A stretch of 64,000 nucleotides of DNA from Flaccisagitta enflata (taxonomy: Eukaryota; Chaetognatha; Sagittoidea; Aphragmophora): contig OZ231127.1 of the NCBI GenBank assembly GCA_965153355.1, positions 6,386,001 through 6,450,000 of the forward strand. The letters are read 5' to 3'. Position 1 is the first letter of the stretch. The number at the start of each line of letters is the position of its first letter. The notes beneath the pieces are model-generated. The model was not told the origin of the DNA. It searched no databases and saw nothing but the letters and a program-made list of their open reading frames with translations. Below, in pieces: positions 46,890-58,658 of this stretch. The position numbers and the translations under genes were made by a program.

Positions 46890-47520
46890 GACAGAGAGCG
46901 AGAGCGAGACCGAGACCGAGAGCGAGATTGAGACCAAGACCAAGACCAAGACCGAGACCGAGACCGAGACCGAGACCAAGACCAAGACCAAGACCAAGAC
47001 CAAGACCAAGAGCCCGTGAGAGCCTGGGCGAGAGCCGAGGCGAGAGCCCGGGCGGGCGAGAGCCGGAGCGAGAGACCGAGAGCGAGACCGAGAGCAGATG
47101 AGAGCAAGATACCGAGAGCGAGATACCGGAGCGAGATGCAGAGCGAGACCAAGCGAGAGACCAAGAGCGAGAGACCAAGAGCGAGAGACCAAGAGCGAGA
47201 GACCGAGAGCGAGAGACGGAGACCGAGAGTCCGAGGAGAGAGGAGAGCGAGACCAGAGCGAGACCAGAGCGAGAGACCGAGCGAGACCGAGAGAGACCAA
47301 GAGCGAGAGACCGAGCGAGAGCCAGGCGGAGACCGAGAGCGAGAGCCGAGAGCGAGAGACCGAGAGCGAGAGCAAGAGACCGAGAGCGAGAGACCGAGAG
47401 ACCGAGAGCGAGAGACCGAGAGCGAGAGACCGAGAGCGAGAGACCGAGAGCGAGAGACCGAGAGCGAGAGCGAGAGCGAGACCAAGAGCGAGACCAAGAC
47501 CGAGAGCATTAGACAGACAC
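46890..47520. repeat. GAGACC/GAGAGC hexanucleotide array
   Basis: About 620 bp of interrupted GAGACC, GAGAGC and AAGACC units. Open frames in several frames (ARDRERE..., SRSRSL...) are artefacts of composition and should not be taken for an SR-rich protein. Confidence 0.93.
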
Positions 47521-48045
47521 AGGCTGTCAGATAGACACACATAAACCTATGACACAGAGGCAGACTGATAGACTGATAGACAAGTAGATGGTTGATGGAC
47601 AGACAGCATTGAAAATAACATCAATCATTTTGCTTACATATTAAAGATATGGGCCATATGTTCTTATTTAGGTATACCGGACCCGCTCACATTTCCACCA
47701 TGTAAAGTGGGTGAAGTGGAAGCTTCGTTCTACATGCAGAAATAGAAAACAAAATACCATTGGGAGACAAGTAAGGACTAAATACTGTCATTTTGTCTAA
47801 CTGATATGTAGCAATACACACTTACACATAAACAAGAACGTGATAAACCTTGAAGCAATAGGGCCGACAAATGTGAAAAAGAAAAAAAGTCTTTTACATT
47901 CTACACTTAACGAACAGACACGCTCGCACAATCAAAGATTATGAAGGTTGATTTTCCTCTTCACAGGCATCAAACAAATATGAAATATTGTTGCATTCAC
48001 ATCGACGAGACTTGGCCTCCGCTGCCGCCTACAGGTGTTGTTGTT
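47521..48045. other. Unannotated stretch between two microsatellite arrays
   Basis: Nothing recognised beyond short CAGA/GACA-rich sequence at 47510-47610. Confidence 0.4.
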
Positions 48046-48064
48046 GTCGTTCAGGTCATTCAGG

Positions 48065-48138
<74 letters not shown>

Positions 48139-48387
48139 CTTGTCATTGTTGTTGTCATTGTTGTTGTTGTTGTTGTTGTTGTCATTGTTGTTGTCATTTT
48201 TGTTGTCATTTTTGTTGTCGTTGTTGTCGATGTTGTTGTTGTCGATGTCGTTGTTGTTGTTGTTGTTGTTGTTGTAATTGTTGTAATTGTTGTAATTGTT
48301 GTAATTGTTGTAATTGTTGTAATTGTTGTAATTGTTATTTTTGTTGTCGTTGTTGTCGTTGTTGTCGTTGTTGTTGTTGTTGTTGTT

Positions 48388-48436
<49 letters not shown>

Positions 48437-48437
48437 A

Positions 48438-48480
<43 letters not shown>

Positions 48481-48572
48481 GCCGTTGTAAGGGTTGTCGT
48501 TGTAATTGTTGTTGTTTTTGTGGTTGTAGTTGTAATTGTTGTTATTTTTGTTATTTTTGTTATTGTTGTTTC

Positions 48573-48625
<53 letters not shown>
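48046..48625. repeat. (GTT)n trinucleotide array with GTC, GTA and ATT variants
   Basis: About 570 bp. Higher-order blocks are visible: six GTTGTAATT units at 48270-48335 and eight GTTGTC units at 48385-48435. Poly-V, poly-C, poly-L and poly-T frames are artefacts. Confidence 0.97.
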
Positions 48626-48844
48626 CACAGAATTCTACGCAAATAAACAAGCAAATAGACACGCACAAATACTCATCATAGACTACAGTGGTTGAGTTTC
48701 CTCCTCATTTTACAGGTCGCTTCATGATCATGGACCCGTTGGATGAAATAGTGTAACAGGAGATATCTGTGTCTCATTGAATTTATCAGGTCAATACATT
48801 TCTTGGCGAAACTGGCTGAGGATGTGATTTTAGTTCGTTTATTA

Positions 48845-49043
48845 GTTGCAGACACGCAATGAGTCATTGTCTATCCGCCCATCTGTCTGTCCATCCATCG
48901 GTTACTGGTGGGGGGGGGGGTTGCGGAGGGGGTTTGGACGTCCCTGCACACCCCATCCTTCTCTGAAGTCCGTGCGTGTGTGTGTGTGTTTGTTTGTGTG
49001 CATGTGTGTGTGCGTGTGGTTGTGCGTGTGGTTGTGTGTGTGG

Positions 49044-49123
<80 letters not shown>

Positions 49124-49222
49124 TTGTGCGTGCACGTGCATGTGTGTGCGCGTGCATGTGCGCGCGTGTGTATGTGCGTGGGGGTTGTTCGCCCCTGCCC
49201 ATCTGTCTACGATGATATTGTA
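48845..49222 (+). mobile_element. Degenerate hairpin-ended element (family A) with an expanded (TG)n core
   Basis: Starts AGTTGCAGACACGCAATGAG (right half of the stem decayed), CCGCCCATCTGTCTGTCC, then GGGGGGGGGG, a TG/GTGCG array (48975-49180, pure TG at about 49042-49116), and CGCCCCTGCCCATCTGTC then ACGATGATATTGTAATTTG. The frames over the TG array are not genes. Confidence 0.65.
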
Positions 49223-49709
49223 ATTTGTAACTCTACGTTCTTTCTTTCTCAGATTTGGATTTGGCTTCATAGCGTCTGCTTTGTTATCCACGCACAAAGA
49301 AATAATACAATGAATGTTGCTGTGATAAGCATTGAAATCTTTTAGTTTTAAATTACTGATCAACAGTTCATAACTGACTGAAACTATCATCAAAACCCGT
49401 TCAATCACTATGAATCATAAGGATAGTAGGCCAAGTGTTACGTGTAGCCAGAGGGTCCACGAAAGTCAGTGGATATATAACCATGGAGCATCTGCCATAG
49501 AATGTCCGAGCTAAAAGTTTAAGGCCACAAGGGATACCTGCTGTTTATGCTTATGATTAAATGATGATAATAAGAATTAAGATTCTAGTACATAAATATG
49601 TCCAACTTTGAAAATATGAAATCATTGATATCTTGTTGATTTGATTGATGACAAAGATTTAAAAAAAAACATGTTCATTGTATTGCATTTTTATTGCTAC
49701 AACCTTTTT

Positions 49710-49815
49710 AGTTGCATATATGCAACTCTATAACTCGCTATATAAGATTAATAGATAGTCTGATATTTTGCTTGGTTAGTCTTTACTATCACTGCCCATG
49801 CCCAGCCGCTTGCGA
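49710..49815 (+). mobile_element. Hairpin-ended element 5' part, AGTTGCA variant
   Basis: Perfect 18-nt hairpin AGTTGCA-TATA-TGCAACT after TTTTT, then CTATAACTCGCTATATAAG. A weak CACTGCCCATGCCCAGCCG block follows at about 49790, then TTGCGACTTG. The GTCCG core is absent. Confidence 0.65.
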
Positions 49816-51311
49816 CTTGAGTTATAACATTTATCTGAATCTCATGCTGATATTCTTTTGTAATTAAATGGTTTTTATAGAAAAGTGACTGAAATAGCTA
49901 GCTAAAGAGACTAAGTCAGCCAGGGATGAAGCAGGAAGGACAAGAGTCAACAGGAGCTTATGAGAAGAATAATCAGAGAATAATTAGAGACAGAAAAACA
50001 GAAAGAGAGAGCAAGAGACAAAGAAAAAGAAACAGATAGACAAAAGAGAGAAAAAAACCTCTAAAAGCTAAAAGATGAGCAAAGTTGATCAAATGACGAA
50101 GCAAAAGTCAAGAGCTGTATGAAGGATATAAGGGGCAATAATTTGATAAGACAAAGGCTACAATACAGTTATAAGCAGACACTTATGCAGTTGGGTAAGA
50201 ATTAAGATTCAGAAAAATCATCATTTTAAATAATTTTGCGTCCTTTAAAAAATCTTATTCAATAGCTATGAGGGCAAAAAAAAAAAGATGGATTTTTTAA
50301 ACATACTTCCCATCATCTCACAAGAAAAACAAAGACTGTTTTGAACATAGCAACTCTTCACCTCATCACTGATTTTTTTGGGGGGTGAAAGAAGTGTACC
50401 TCCATCGTGGCCGGCCCAGTTTATAGGAGAAACTGCCTGGATCGAAATTTGATATACTGCAATTCACTCAAGACAACATGAACTGGGGGATGGATTATAT
50501 GACAATGCAGATTTAAGTCATATCAAATTCATGATAGTTTCGATTGGTTTATATTCACACAATAAAAGTGTAGCACAGATAGAAAAGAAAAACGCGAATA
50601 ACAGTGAATGTTACAAAAGTAAAAATAGAAACAAATACAAAGAAGCATTGTGGTTCACTTAAGAACGCTTAAGAAAGTTTGTTGGCGAGAGTGTAACGAG
50701 TAACTCTGGCAGAGAATCCGGCGGACCGTTTGTCGACCAGCTCTTCCCATGGCATGTGGGTCGGCCTAAAAAGTGTTGTAGAGCTGTAACTGACTCTGAC
50801 CCTCTGTAGCCAAAGCTTTTGCGAAACAATGAGTTGTAAGCAACTCTATGAGTTGGCGTTTCTCAACCCGATTCGCCCTATTGTGTTTTGTCCACTGACT
50901 GCAATCTGGTATTTTTAGCTTTATTTGTTCAGAAGTTCTAAGCAAAACAAGTGAAAAATGGGAAACTTCACTAGGCTAATAAAACATCCATAGTCCCAAT
51001 GAAATTAATCATGTTTGACAAGTTATAACTCAGTTATTTTTGGTTTTACAAAAAAATGGTGACCTTTAGAAAGATCTGGAAAAGATCTCTTAAATGGGAC
51101 CAATCTGGCACTTAGCTCAATTTGTTTAAAAGTTACCGGCAAAACAAGGTTGATTGTCCAAAAAATGGAAAAATTCAATGACCTGTACCTTGGGGAGGTA
51201 TAAAATGTGAATATTTCAAAAATTTCCCAACCGATTTTTTCGTTTTTGGTCAGAATTTGCTCAGAAATACATATTTAATGAAAAAAACACAGTCCCCAGG
51301 CTTAAACATTT
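49816..51311. other. Unannotated stretch
   Basis: No gene recognised. A + strand AGAGAAAAAGAAAC-type purine-rich tract lies at 49975-50060. GGCCGGCC and its flanks at 50398-50440 are an inverted copy of the sequence around 45668-46330. Confidence 0.45.
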
Positions 51312-53056
51312 TTAAAAAGTTATACCAGCTTCAAAGACCCTGTGCACATGGATGATTTCAATTGCGTACGTTAGCAAAGGGACGCAGTGACTTTCCACTA
51401 GTTGCAGCATGACCAAATCGTTGGATCGACCATCTATCCTGAAGATGGCGTTGGCGCACCGGTAGAATTTTTTGACGCGGTTGATTACTGAGCAGCCAAA
51501 AATATTGCCACTTCGAAGTGTGACGCCCAAATAAACCCACTCATCTAATCATTTGATCTTTTTGCCATGAAGGGTAATCTCGTGAGGGATGTTGATTTTT
51601 TTTACCGAAGTATAGAGGCTTGCTTTTCTTCGCATTCACACAGATGTCCTATTCAGCGCAAAATTCTTCGCAGACGCTGAGTAAGGTAGTAAGGCCTCTG
51701 AAAGATGGCGCCAAGATGGCCATGTCGTCGGCATAGAATATGGCGGCGATGAAGAGAGAGAAATAGTAAAATCCCTTAAGAGTCGATTTTAGCTTGGAGA
51801 TTAGGTCGTCTACGTGCACGTAGATTGTATTGATCGCCCCATCTGACTCGGCAAAGAAGGCCACCATACCAAGATATGACGATGTCAAGAAACGCGAGAG
51901 AAACATTTTTTCCATCAGTTTGAAGTAGAGACCAGCATGGACGACTCGATCAAATGCCTTTGAGGCATGTAGGAAGCAGCAAAACACGCGACTGCCATTG
52001 TTCACATAGAAATTGACGGATTGCTTTAACAGTGTAGGGCGTGGACTGTCGAGCTATTTCTTTTGAAGCCAAATTGGTAGTCGGAGGTAGAAAGGAAATC
52101 AAAGAAGACTGATTTCAGGAGATGCTCAGAAAGTTTTGATGCAATGGGCGAGATAGCAATGCGTCTCTAGTTCAAAATATCAGCATGATTGCCCCGTTGA
52201 TCTTTGATCATTGGGACAATGAATCTAAGTCTGAATTGATTTGGAACAAATGCATGTCTATGCATAGTTTTGAATAGATTTGTTATCCGGTGGAAGAATG
52301 CCAACGGAGCAAACTGGAGATGCTCTGTCATGATTCCAGCATCATCAGCACATTTGCCACTTTTCATCGCATTTAGGGCATCCAAAGTGTTATATACTGA
52401 AAAGCTGTGAGAGTTACAAACACATGCATATGCTTTTGCTTGTATTCTTGGTATGACGTCACAAATTGCTCATTCAACCTTGAAACCTTTTCAGGATTGT
52501 TGGTAGTACAGTTTTTCTGGAAACTGTCTTTGAACGAGTTGGCAACTGCAGTTTTCGATGACTTGCCATTAGCATTGAAGACAGGTGCAAGATGAGATTT
52601 GTTCTTGTTGTATATTTTTTTCCATGATTTCCAGAATTCGTTTGATTCTTTATCTGCCAAGGATGAATGTAGCTTATCCCATGTAGCTTGTTTAGGTGCG
52701 CACTGGGCTGATCTGACCGCTCGCTTGTATGCAGCGCTGATTCGCAGACGCTCTTCACAGGTCGGACCCTGCCGTAGGCGACCTTGGCATATCAAGATTG
52801 ACTGAATCTCAATTGATTGATTGCGTAGCTCTGTGAGACCGTCTGTCCACCAATCCTTTTCAAGACCTGGTTTATGGCGTTGCAGTATACTGTCTGCTTT
52901 TTTCAAACAGTCGATCAGGAAGTCGTATTCTGTTTGTATGGCATCTGTGCAAGCTTGATTGTCACATCTGCAAAAACTTTGGCAGAGCCTGACGGGTGCT
53001 GGACGTGACCGTATGCGATCATCTAATCGCTGAGTGTATTCAGCTTTTTAGTATTC
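51312..53056 (-). pseudogene. Non-LTR (LINE) retrotransposon remnant: linker and reverse transcriptase
   Basis: Minus strand. An open linker segment (52906-52373, WWTDGLTELRNQ... then SNEFWKSWKKIY) is followed by MKSGKCADDAGI and VPMIKDQRGN (52385-52167). RT motif A appears as CFLHASKAFDRVVHA (near 51960), motif YADDMAILAPS at about 51735-51703, and a thumb-like FGCSVINRVKKFYR...VPLLTYAIE (51500-51350). Frameshifts and stops separate the pieces, and the sequence ends at about 51312 without a recognisable tail. In motif A the catalytic first Asp (usually D-x-S-K-A-F-D) is His. Dead copy; clade not assigned. It continues upstream beyond a small insertion at 53062-53226. Confidence 0.9.
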
Positions 53057-53061
53057 GCTTG

Positions 53062-53226
53062 TTAGTTGCGGACACGCAACTCTATAGGAGGCTTTGTCCG
53101 TCCGTCGGTCGGTTGGTCGGTCCGTCGGTCCGTCCGTAACCATCGAGTCGAAAAGTGGGAAAACGCGCATTTTCGCCCCTGCCCACCCGTCCGCAACTGA
53201 TGGCCGTGTATCCGGCTTTGTTTTTT
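53062..53226 (+). mobile_element. Hairpin-ended element (family A) inserted in the LINE
   Basis: Starts AGTTGCG-GACA-CGCAACT (53064-53081, perfect), CTATAGGAGGCTTTGTCC, GTCCGTCGGTCGG units, AAAACGCGCATTTTCGCCCC, TGCCCACCCGTCCGCAACT and ends ATCCGGCTTTGTT plus T. On the LINE strand, LKW before it and the KAEYTQRLDDRI region after it are adjacent once it is removed, apart from one stop codon. No target duplication longer than T is visible. Its orientation is opposite to the LINE. Confidence 0.85.
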
Positions 53227-53560
53227 CCCATTTCAGAGATTCTCTGACAATTTCTTCATTTTGTTCTGGCGTGACTGATTCAGCTACAGTAGATAGTGAC
53301 ATTGAGATTGGCAGGTGATCGGATGGATTGTCACCCTCGTCTAAGATATGAAAATTATTGAGTGAATTCGCTTGAAACAGTGTCTTACTGAAGAGGAAAT
53401 GGTCGCTGGGGCGCTTGTTAGAAGCCCAAATTTTTTTGGACGTCTTCGGAGCTCAAAATATCTTCTATTAACCACAGAAACCCCAAAATTTCAAGGAAAA
53501 TGATCACAGGGAATTGCCGGCGTTGCACACCAAGGGTATTGGAATGTGAGGAGGTGCTAA
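53227..53560 (-). pseudogene. LINE remnant: C-terminal part of the APE-type endonuclease
   Basis: Minus strand frame ...NNFHILDEGDNPSDHLPISM followed by SLSTVAESVTPEQNE. The SDHLPI box (Ser-Asp-His at 53323-53315) is the last conserved block of AP-type endonucleases of non-LTR elements. Sequence upstream (53400-53560) is degenerate and matches, in inverted orientation, 55890-56060 on the + strand. Belongs to the same element as 51312-53056. Confidence 0.8.
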
Positions 53561-53796
53561 CTACAAAATGATTCAGCTGCGTAGATGCACCTACATTGCA
53601 CTTGGCTCAGTATGGAACTATTAGCCCATTTGCCGTATAGTCTATTTGATTTTGATGTCTATCATCGTCCAACGATAAGAGATCATGTCTGTCCGTTGGC
53701 CGGTTGGTTGGTCTGTCCATCGGGCAAACATTAAAATCACGGTAAACCGACAATTGTGACGTCTTTTTCAATCTATTTCTCATGTCTTCCCTCTTT

Positions 53797-53902
53797 CATT
53801 CAGTCGTTCATTCATTCATTCATTCATTCATTTATTCATTCATTCATTCATTCATTCATTCATTCATTCATTCATTCATTCATTCATTCATTCATTCATT
53901 CA
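53797..53902. repeat. (ATTC)n microsatellite
   Basis: About 105 bp of CATT units with one TTT variant. Confidence 0.97.
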
Positions 53903-54743
53903 TAAAATTCAAAACGTTCATTGATCAATAATGCTCATTGACATTTAGTCGACCTAAGTAAATCGGCTTGTGGAACCTGTGACTGCCCTTCCTTTGTGAT
54001 GAAAGAACATGAATATTTGGTCAAGGGTTCCTTGATATTATCAAATAGCTAAAAAGAAATGCTGAATGTTAAGAGAGATTCCAATTGTTCAATGTGAGCG
54101 TTGATGGAATAAACATTTACTGCTTGGTGCTTGAACGATGAAAAAAGTTACTACTCTTACGGCCGGTGTTCTGTTTTGAACAGAGCCTCCAAGGCTGCTC
54201 GATTTAAGCGATGAGGAAATTCGTCATTTTGCAGAAGAACCCTTCAAGAGTGTCTTGCCATCAAACACTCAGTTCCTGGAGCTTCTCGTTCAAACAGTCT
54301 CCAGCTACTGCTGATCCTAAAGTCCTCAACAGTCAAAGCAGTCCTCTACACCAGAAAGACGCTGCTCAAACTAGAAACGAAGAAAGAATTTTCCAATTTA
54401 GACGCTTTTTAAGCTTGTCCATCAGATATTTGATGACATTGATGACATTGACAAAATGAAGTTGTATTTTATTCTCTGGCATTGAAATCTTTACGAGTTA
54501 TTTTTTTTTCAAATATTACAGGGAATACCCCGCCAAAAGCCACCAAAGAAAACGTCATAGTTCAGCTTCTAGAAATGATAATCTGATTCTGAAAAAAGTT
54601 CCTGGAAGAACTTTCCAACGGATTTTGTCTATTCAAGACTAACAACATTGATTTTGAAAAAATAAAGTACGCCTAATTTTTGAGAAAAATCGTATATTTT
54701 GTCAGAAAACCATCAAGGGTCGCACTCTATTTCATTGCTTTTT

Positions 54744-54948
54744 AGTCGCCTGCACGCGACCCTACACCCCGCTTTGTCCGTCCGTCCGTCGGTCGGTCTG
54801 TCGGTCACACTTTTACTTATTGTATCAATTTCTCTTCTTTAAGTGATTTTAAGTCCTTTTAGGGTATATCAAGTCATTCCAAGTTATTCTAAGTCATTCT
54901 AAGTCAATCTGTGAGTCTCGCCCGCGACTTATAGGTGTTGGCCTTGTT
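54744..54948 (+). mobile_element. Hairpin-ended element, type 2 with AAGTCATTCT core
   Basis: Starts AGTCGCC-TGCA-CGCGACC (end pairs lost), CTACACCCCGCTTTGTCC, GTCCGTCGGTCGGTC units, TCACACTTTTACTT, then AAGTGATTTTAAGTCCTTTT and AAGTCATTCTAAGTCA units, and ends CGCGACTTATAGGTGTTGG then CCTTGTT. Same plan as 1541-1840. Confidence 0.75.
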
Positions 54949-55495
54949 ATAATCAAATTGTGCAAAATGGCTGGAAATGGTATCAAATTGAAGATATTTT
55001 CATGAAAATTTAGTTTCTGAAATCTTTTTTGAGTTTTCCATCCTATTTTTATCAAATGCATGCATTTTCTCAAGGGTTTCCAGAGCAAAAATGATGTTTT
55101 TGGCCTTTAGCTTTGATGGCCTAATTTTTGATTATACATTGACTGAGAGCTTGGTCATTTTATGAATTCATAATCCACTTCAAAATATCTTTGATTTGAG
55201 CCCAACCCCGCGGTTCTGGCTCGACAGGTTGAGATGTTTCATCCAAATTAATGTAACCACTCCAAAACCCCAAACAAGAAAATGCATGCCTCGCCAACTT
55301 TCAAGTTTATTTCAATGCTAGAGTACAGTTGCAGTTCTAAGTTAGTGCTCACTTACTTTGTATCTCATAAAATCGGTTTAAAAGTTTTTTCAGGAACTTT
55401 TTTCAGAATTGGATTATCATTTCTAGAAATGGAAATGTGATGTTTTCTTTCGTGGCACTTTGTGGGGTACTCCCTGTACCTGACAAACATGCCTG

Positions 55496-55607
<112 letters not shown>

Positions 55608-56499
55608 CGGTGACAAAAACAACAGCGAAAACGACGACGACAATGACAATAATGATGACGATGATGACAATGACGACGACGATGATAGAATATTTGTTTA
55701 TGAGTTATTGAGGATTTTGACATCGGTGATAAAGATGGTTCCAGTTTTGAATTTATTGTTTGTTTGCGAGAGTTGGTGGTGGCGATGAGTATTAAGTAAA
55801 TTCAACGTAAAACAAATTAAGACTGATCAACAAGAGCAAAAACAAGCGATGCTGAGGAAGACTTTCATCTTGACAAATTTGGCATTTCACCATGCCTACA
55901 AATGCTTGGTGCGCCACGCCGGTATTGACCTGAGGTCATTTTCCTTGAAACCATGGGGTTTTTGGGATAAGTGTATGATACTTTGAGTTCCGGAGGCGTC
56001 CAAAAAAATTTGGGCTTCTAACAAGCGCCCCAATGGTCGCTCCATTTGATATGGTTAAGCGAATTGTGACGGTATGTAAACGATGATGAAGGATAGCGAT
56101 CATCGCAAGAAGCTAAGGGAATGATCTGTAAGTTGGATCATAAAAGAAAACGTTTTGTGAAGGCAGTGCACTATGAAAGCTAAGCGACTCAAGGAATGCA
56201 AATGTCTTATGTTGGCAAAAAAACCAATTGTATTTATTTTGAGTGTTCATAGATGTCCCCGTCATTGTTTCTGCAGAAACTTGCAATGATTTATAAAAAA
56301 ACATCCAAAAATCAGCCCCCTCCTCATCTTCCTTACTCCGCCTTACAACTCTTCAGTTCAGAGTCTCTTCTTCTCTTGATGATTGAGAACTAATTTCATT
56401 GTGAACCGCACTCTGCAATTCACTTTAACTTAGCTCTTTTGAATTTTTTTTTGTATTTATAAAATTTTTCTGCATGCAAATTTAAACCTAAACACTTCA

Positions 56500-57800
56500 A
56501 ATAAATAATATGAAATGTCTTAAAATAACAAAAATGACAAAATTGACTAAAATGAAAAAAATATCTTAAAATGCCTTAAAATGACTTGGAAGAACTTAAA
56601 ATGACTTAGAATGACTTAGAATGACTTAAAACAACAAAAATAACTAAAACAACAAAAATAACAAGAATAACTGAAATGACAAAAATGATTAAAATGACAA
56701 GAAATATTAAAATGACAAAAATGACAAAAATGACTTGAATGACTTAAATGACTTAAATGAATTAAATGACTTAAATGACTAAAATTACAAAAATGACAAA
56801 TGACAAAAATGACTAAAATGACTAAAATGACAAAAATGACAAAAATGACAAAAGTAACAAAAATAACAAAAATAACTAAAATAACTAAAATGACAAAAAT
56901 GACAAAAATGACTAAAATGACAAAAAATACTAAAATGAAACAAAAAAATAACTAAAATGACATAAATAACAAAAATGACAAAAATAATTAAAATGACAAA
57001 AATGACAAAAATGACAAAACTGACAAAAATGACAAGAATGACAAGAATGACAAGAATGACAAAAATGACAAAAATGACAAAAATAACAAAAATGACAAAA
57101 ATGATAAAAATGACTAGAATGACTAAAATGACTAAAATGACTAAAATGACAAAAATGACAAAAATGACAAAACTGATAAAAATGACTAGAATGACTAAAA
57201 TGACTATAATGACTAAAATGACAAAAATGACAAAAATGACAAAACTGATAAAAATGACAAAAATGAAAAAAATGATCAGAATGACTAAAATGACTAAAAA
57301 AACTAAAATGATTAAAATGACTAAAATAACAAAAATGACAATAATGACAATAATGACAAAAATGACAAAAATGACAAAAATGACAAAAATGACAAAAATG
57401 ACAAAAATGACAAAAATAAGAAAAATGAGAAAAATAACGAAAAAGACAAAAATGGCAAAAAATAACAAAAAAAACAAAAATGACAAGAATGACAAGAATG
57501 ACTAAAATGACAAAAATAACAAAAATGAAAAAAATAACAAAAAAAAAAAAACAAGAATGACTAAAATGACAAGAATGACTAAAATAATCAAAATGATAAA
57601 ATAGACAAAAATGACAAAATGGACAAAAATTACAAAAATAACTAAAATGAATAAAATGAATAAAATGACTAAAATAACTAAAATGACAAAAATGAAAAAT
57701 ATGACAAAAATGATAAAAATGACTAAAATGACTAAAATGACTAAAATGACTGAAATGACAAAATGACTGTAATGATAAAAATGGTTTAAAATGACTTAGA
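56500..57800. repeat. AAAATGAC(T/A)-type minisatellite, 1.3 kb
   Basis: Units of 9-10 bp (AAAATGACAA, AAAATGACTA, AAAATGACTT) with patchy higher-order blocks of several TGACAAAAA units alternating with TGACTAAAA units. The same unit, on the opposite strand, is the core of the type 2 hairpin-ended elements (1541-1840, 54744-54948); it also follows the family A copy at 58680-58930. Long K/T/M or I/V/F frames are artefacts. Confidence 0.95.
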
Positions 57801-58513
57801 GTGACCTAAAATGACTTTACTTAACATAAATAACAAAATTGACTTAAGCGATGAATTTTTTTCCATATCCCTTAACTTACTTCTATGACATACCTTTATT
57901 TGCGTCATTGTCATCATGAAGATATATCGTTACCTTTATTCAAAAAAATTTACGTAAATCCTATTGATAATCATAATTTTTATTCATTATGATAAGACTG
58001 AATAGCAGTTAACATACAATGGCGAATGCCACAAGTTTACACAAACTTGTGATGCTAGAATCGATGATGATCCCTGTTTTGACTCACCGCAATCGGCGCT
58101 CACCATCAGCAGAAATGGATCGCTGAGTTGCAATGAGATTTCCATGTGGATTTGCGCAAAGGCTGGCCAAAACTGTACCATAAAACTATATATCTGGATT
58201 CCTTATTCAATTCTCCACACAGTGATGTAAAAATTTCTGTGGCAAAAGGCGGCAATGAAAATTTTTTTTCACTCCCATAGGGATGTACACAATTTCTGCA
58301 CATTGAGACCATATCATCCATGCTAGATGCGCTCACAGCAAGTTGAAACTTGACGATGACATCAAGAACACTTGTATTGACATTGTTCAATGGTTGTATT
58401 CAATGAGAAAAATACTGCCTTTTTTTCGCTAAAAAAGAACCACTCGAGACAGTGTGCAGTGGTAAAATGACTGCAACTGAAAAACAAAGGATATCAATTT
58501 TGGTATGTTTTTT
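57801..58513. other. Mostly unannotated; one weak minus-strand open frame
   Basis: A minus-strand open frame at 58390-58106 (begins MNNVNTSVLDVIVKFQLAVS) and an overlapping one at 58181-57987 (MVQFWPAFAQIHME) have ordinary-looking composition, but no domain or splice context that I recognise. They are left uncalled as genes. Confidence 0.3.
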
Positions 58514-58658
58514 AGTCGCGGACACGCGACTCTACACTTTGCCGGTTCGATCGGTTGGTAGGTCGGTAGGTCCGTAACATTTTGAATTCCGAGTGGTATT
58601 CGCATTACTGCTCCCGCCTAACCGTCCGCGACTGGATTGCCGTGTATCCGGCCTTGTT
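58514..58658 (+). mobile_element. Hairpin-ended dispersed element (family A)
   Basis: Perfect hairpin AGTCGCG-GACA-CGCGACT, CTACACTTTGCCGG, GTTGGTAGGTCGG units, GCATTACTGCTCCCGCCTAA, CCGTCCGCGACTGG and end ATCCGGCCTTGTT. Near-duplicate of 8150-8307. A degenerate AAAATGACTT array (58680-58930) follows. Confidence 0.85.

Noticed and set aside
46705-47544. Long open frames resembling SR/RE-rich splicing proteins on both strands
   Set aside because: They are translations of a GAGACC/GAGAGC hexanucleotide array; several frames are open at once and no codon structure is visible.
47941-48695. Open frames of 235-246 codons (poly-V and poly-C) and a 202-codon poly-T frame
   Set aside because: They lie over a (GTT)n array; all frames in both directions stay open because the repeat lacks stops.
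56785-57505. 236-codon I/V/F-rich minus frame resembling a membrane protein
   Set aside because: Translation of the AAAATGAC minisatellite; the opposite strand gives an equally long K/T/M frame.
58106-58390. 94-codon minus frame with non-repetitive composition
   Set aside because: No recognisable domain, no supporting splice sites, and an overlapping frame of similar quality; insufficient to call a gene.
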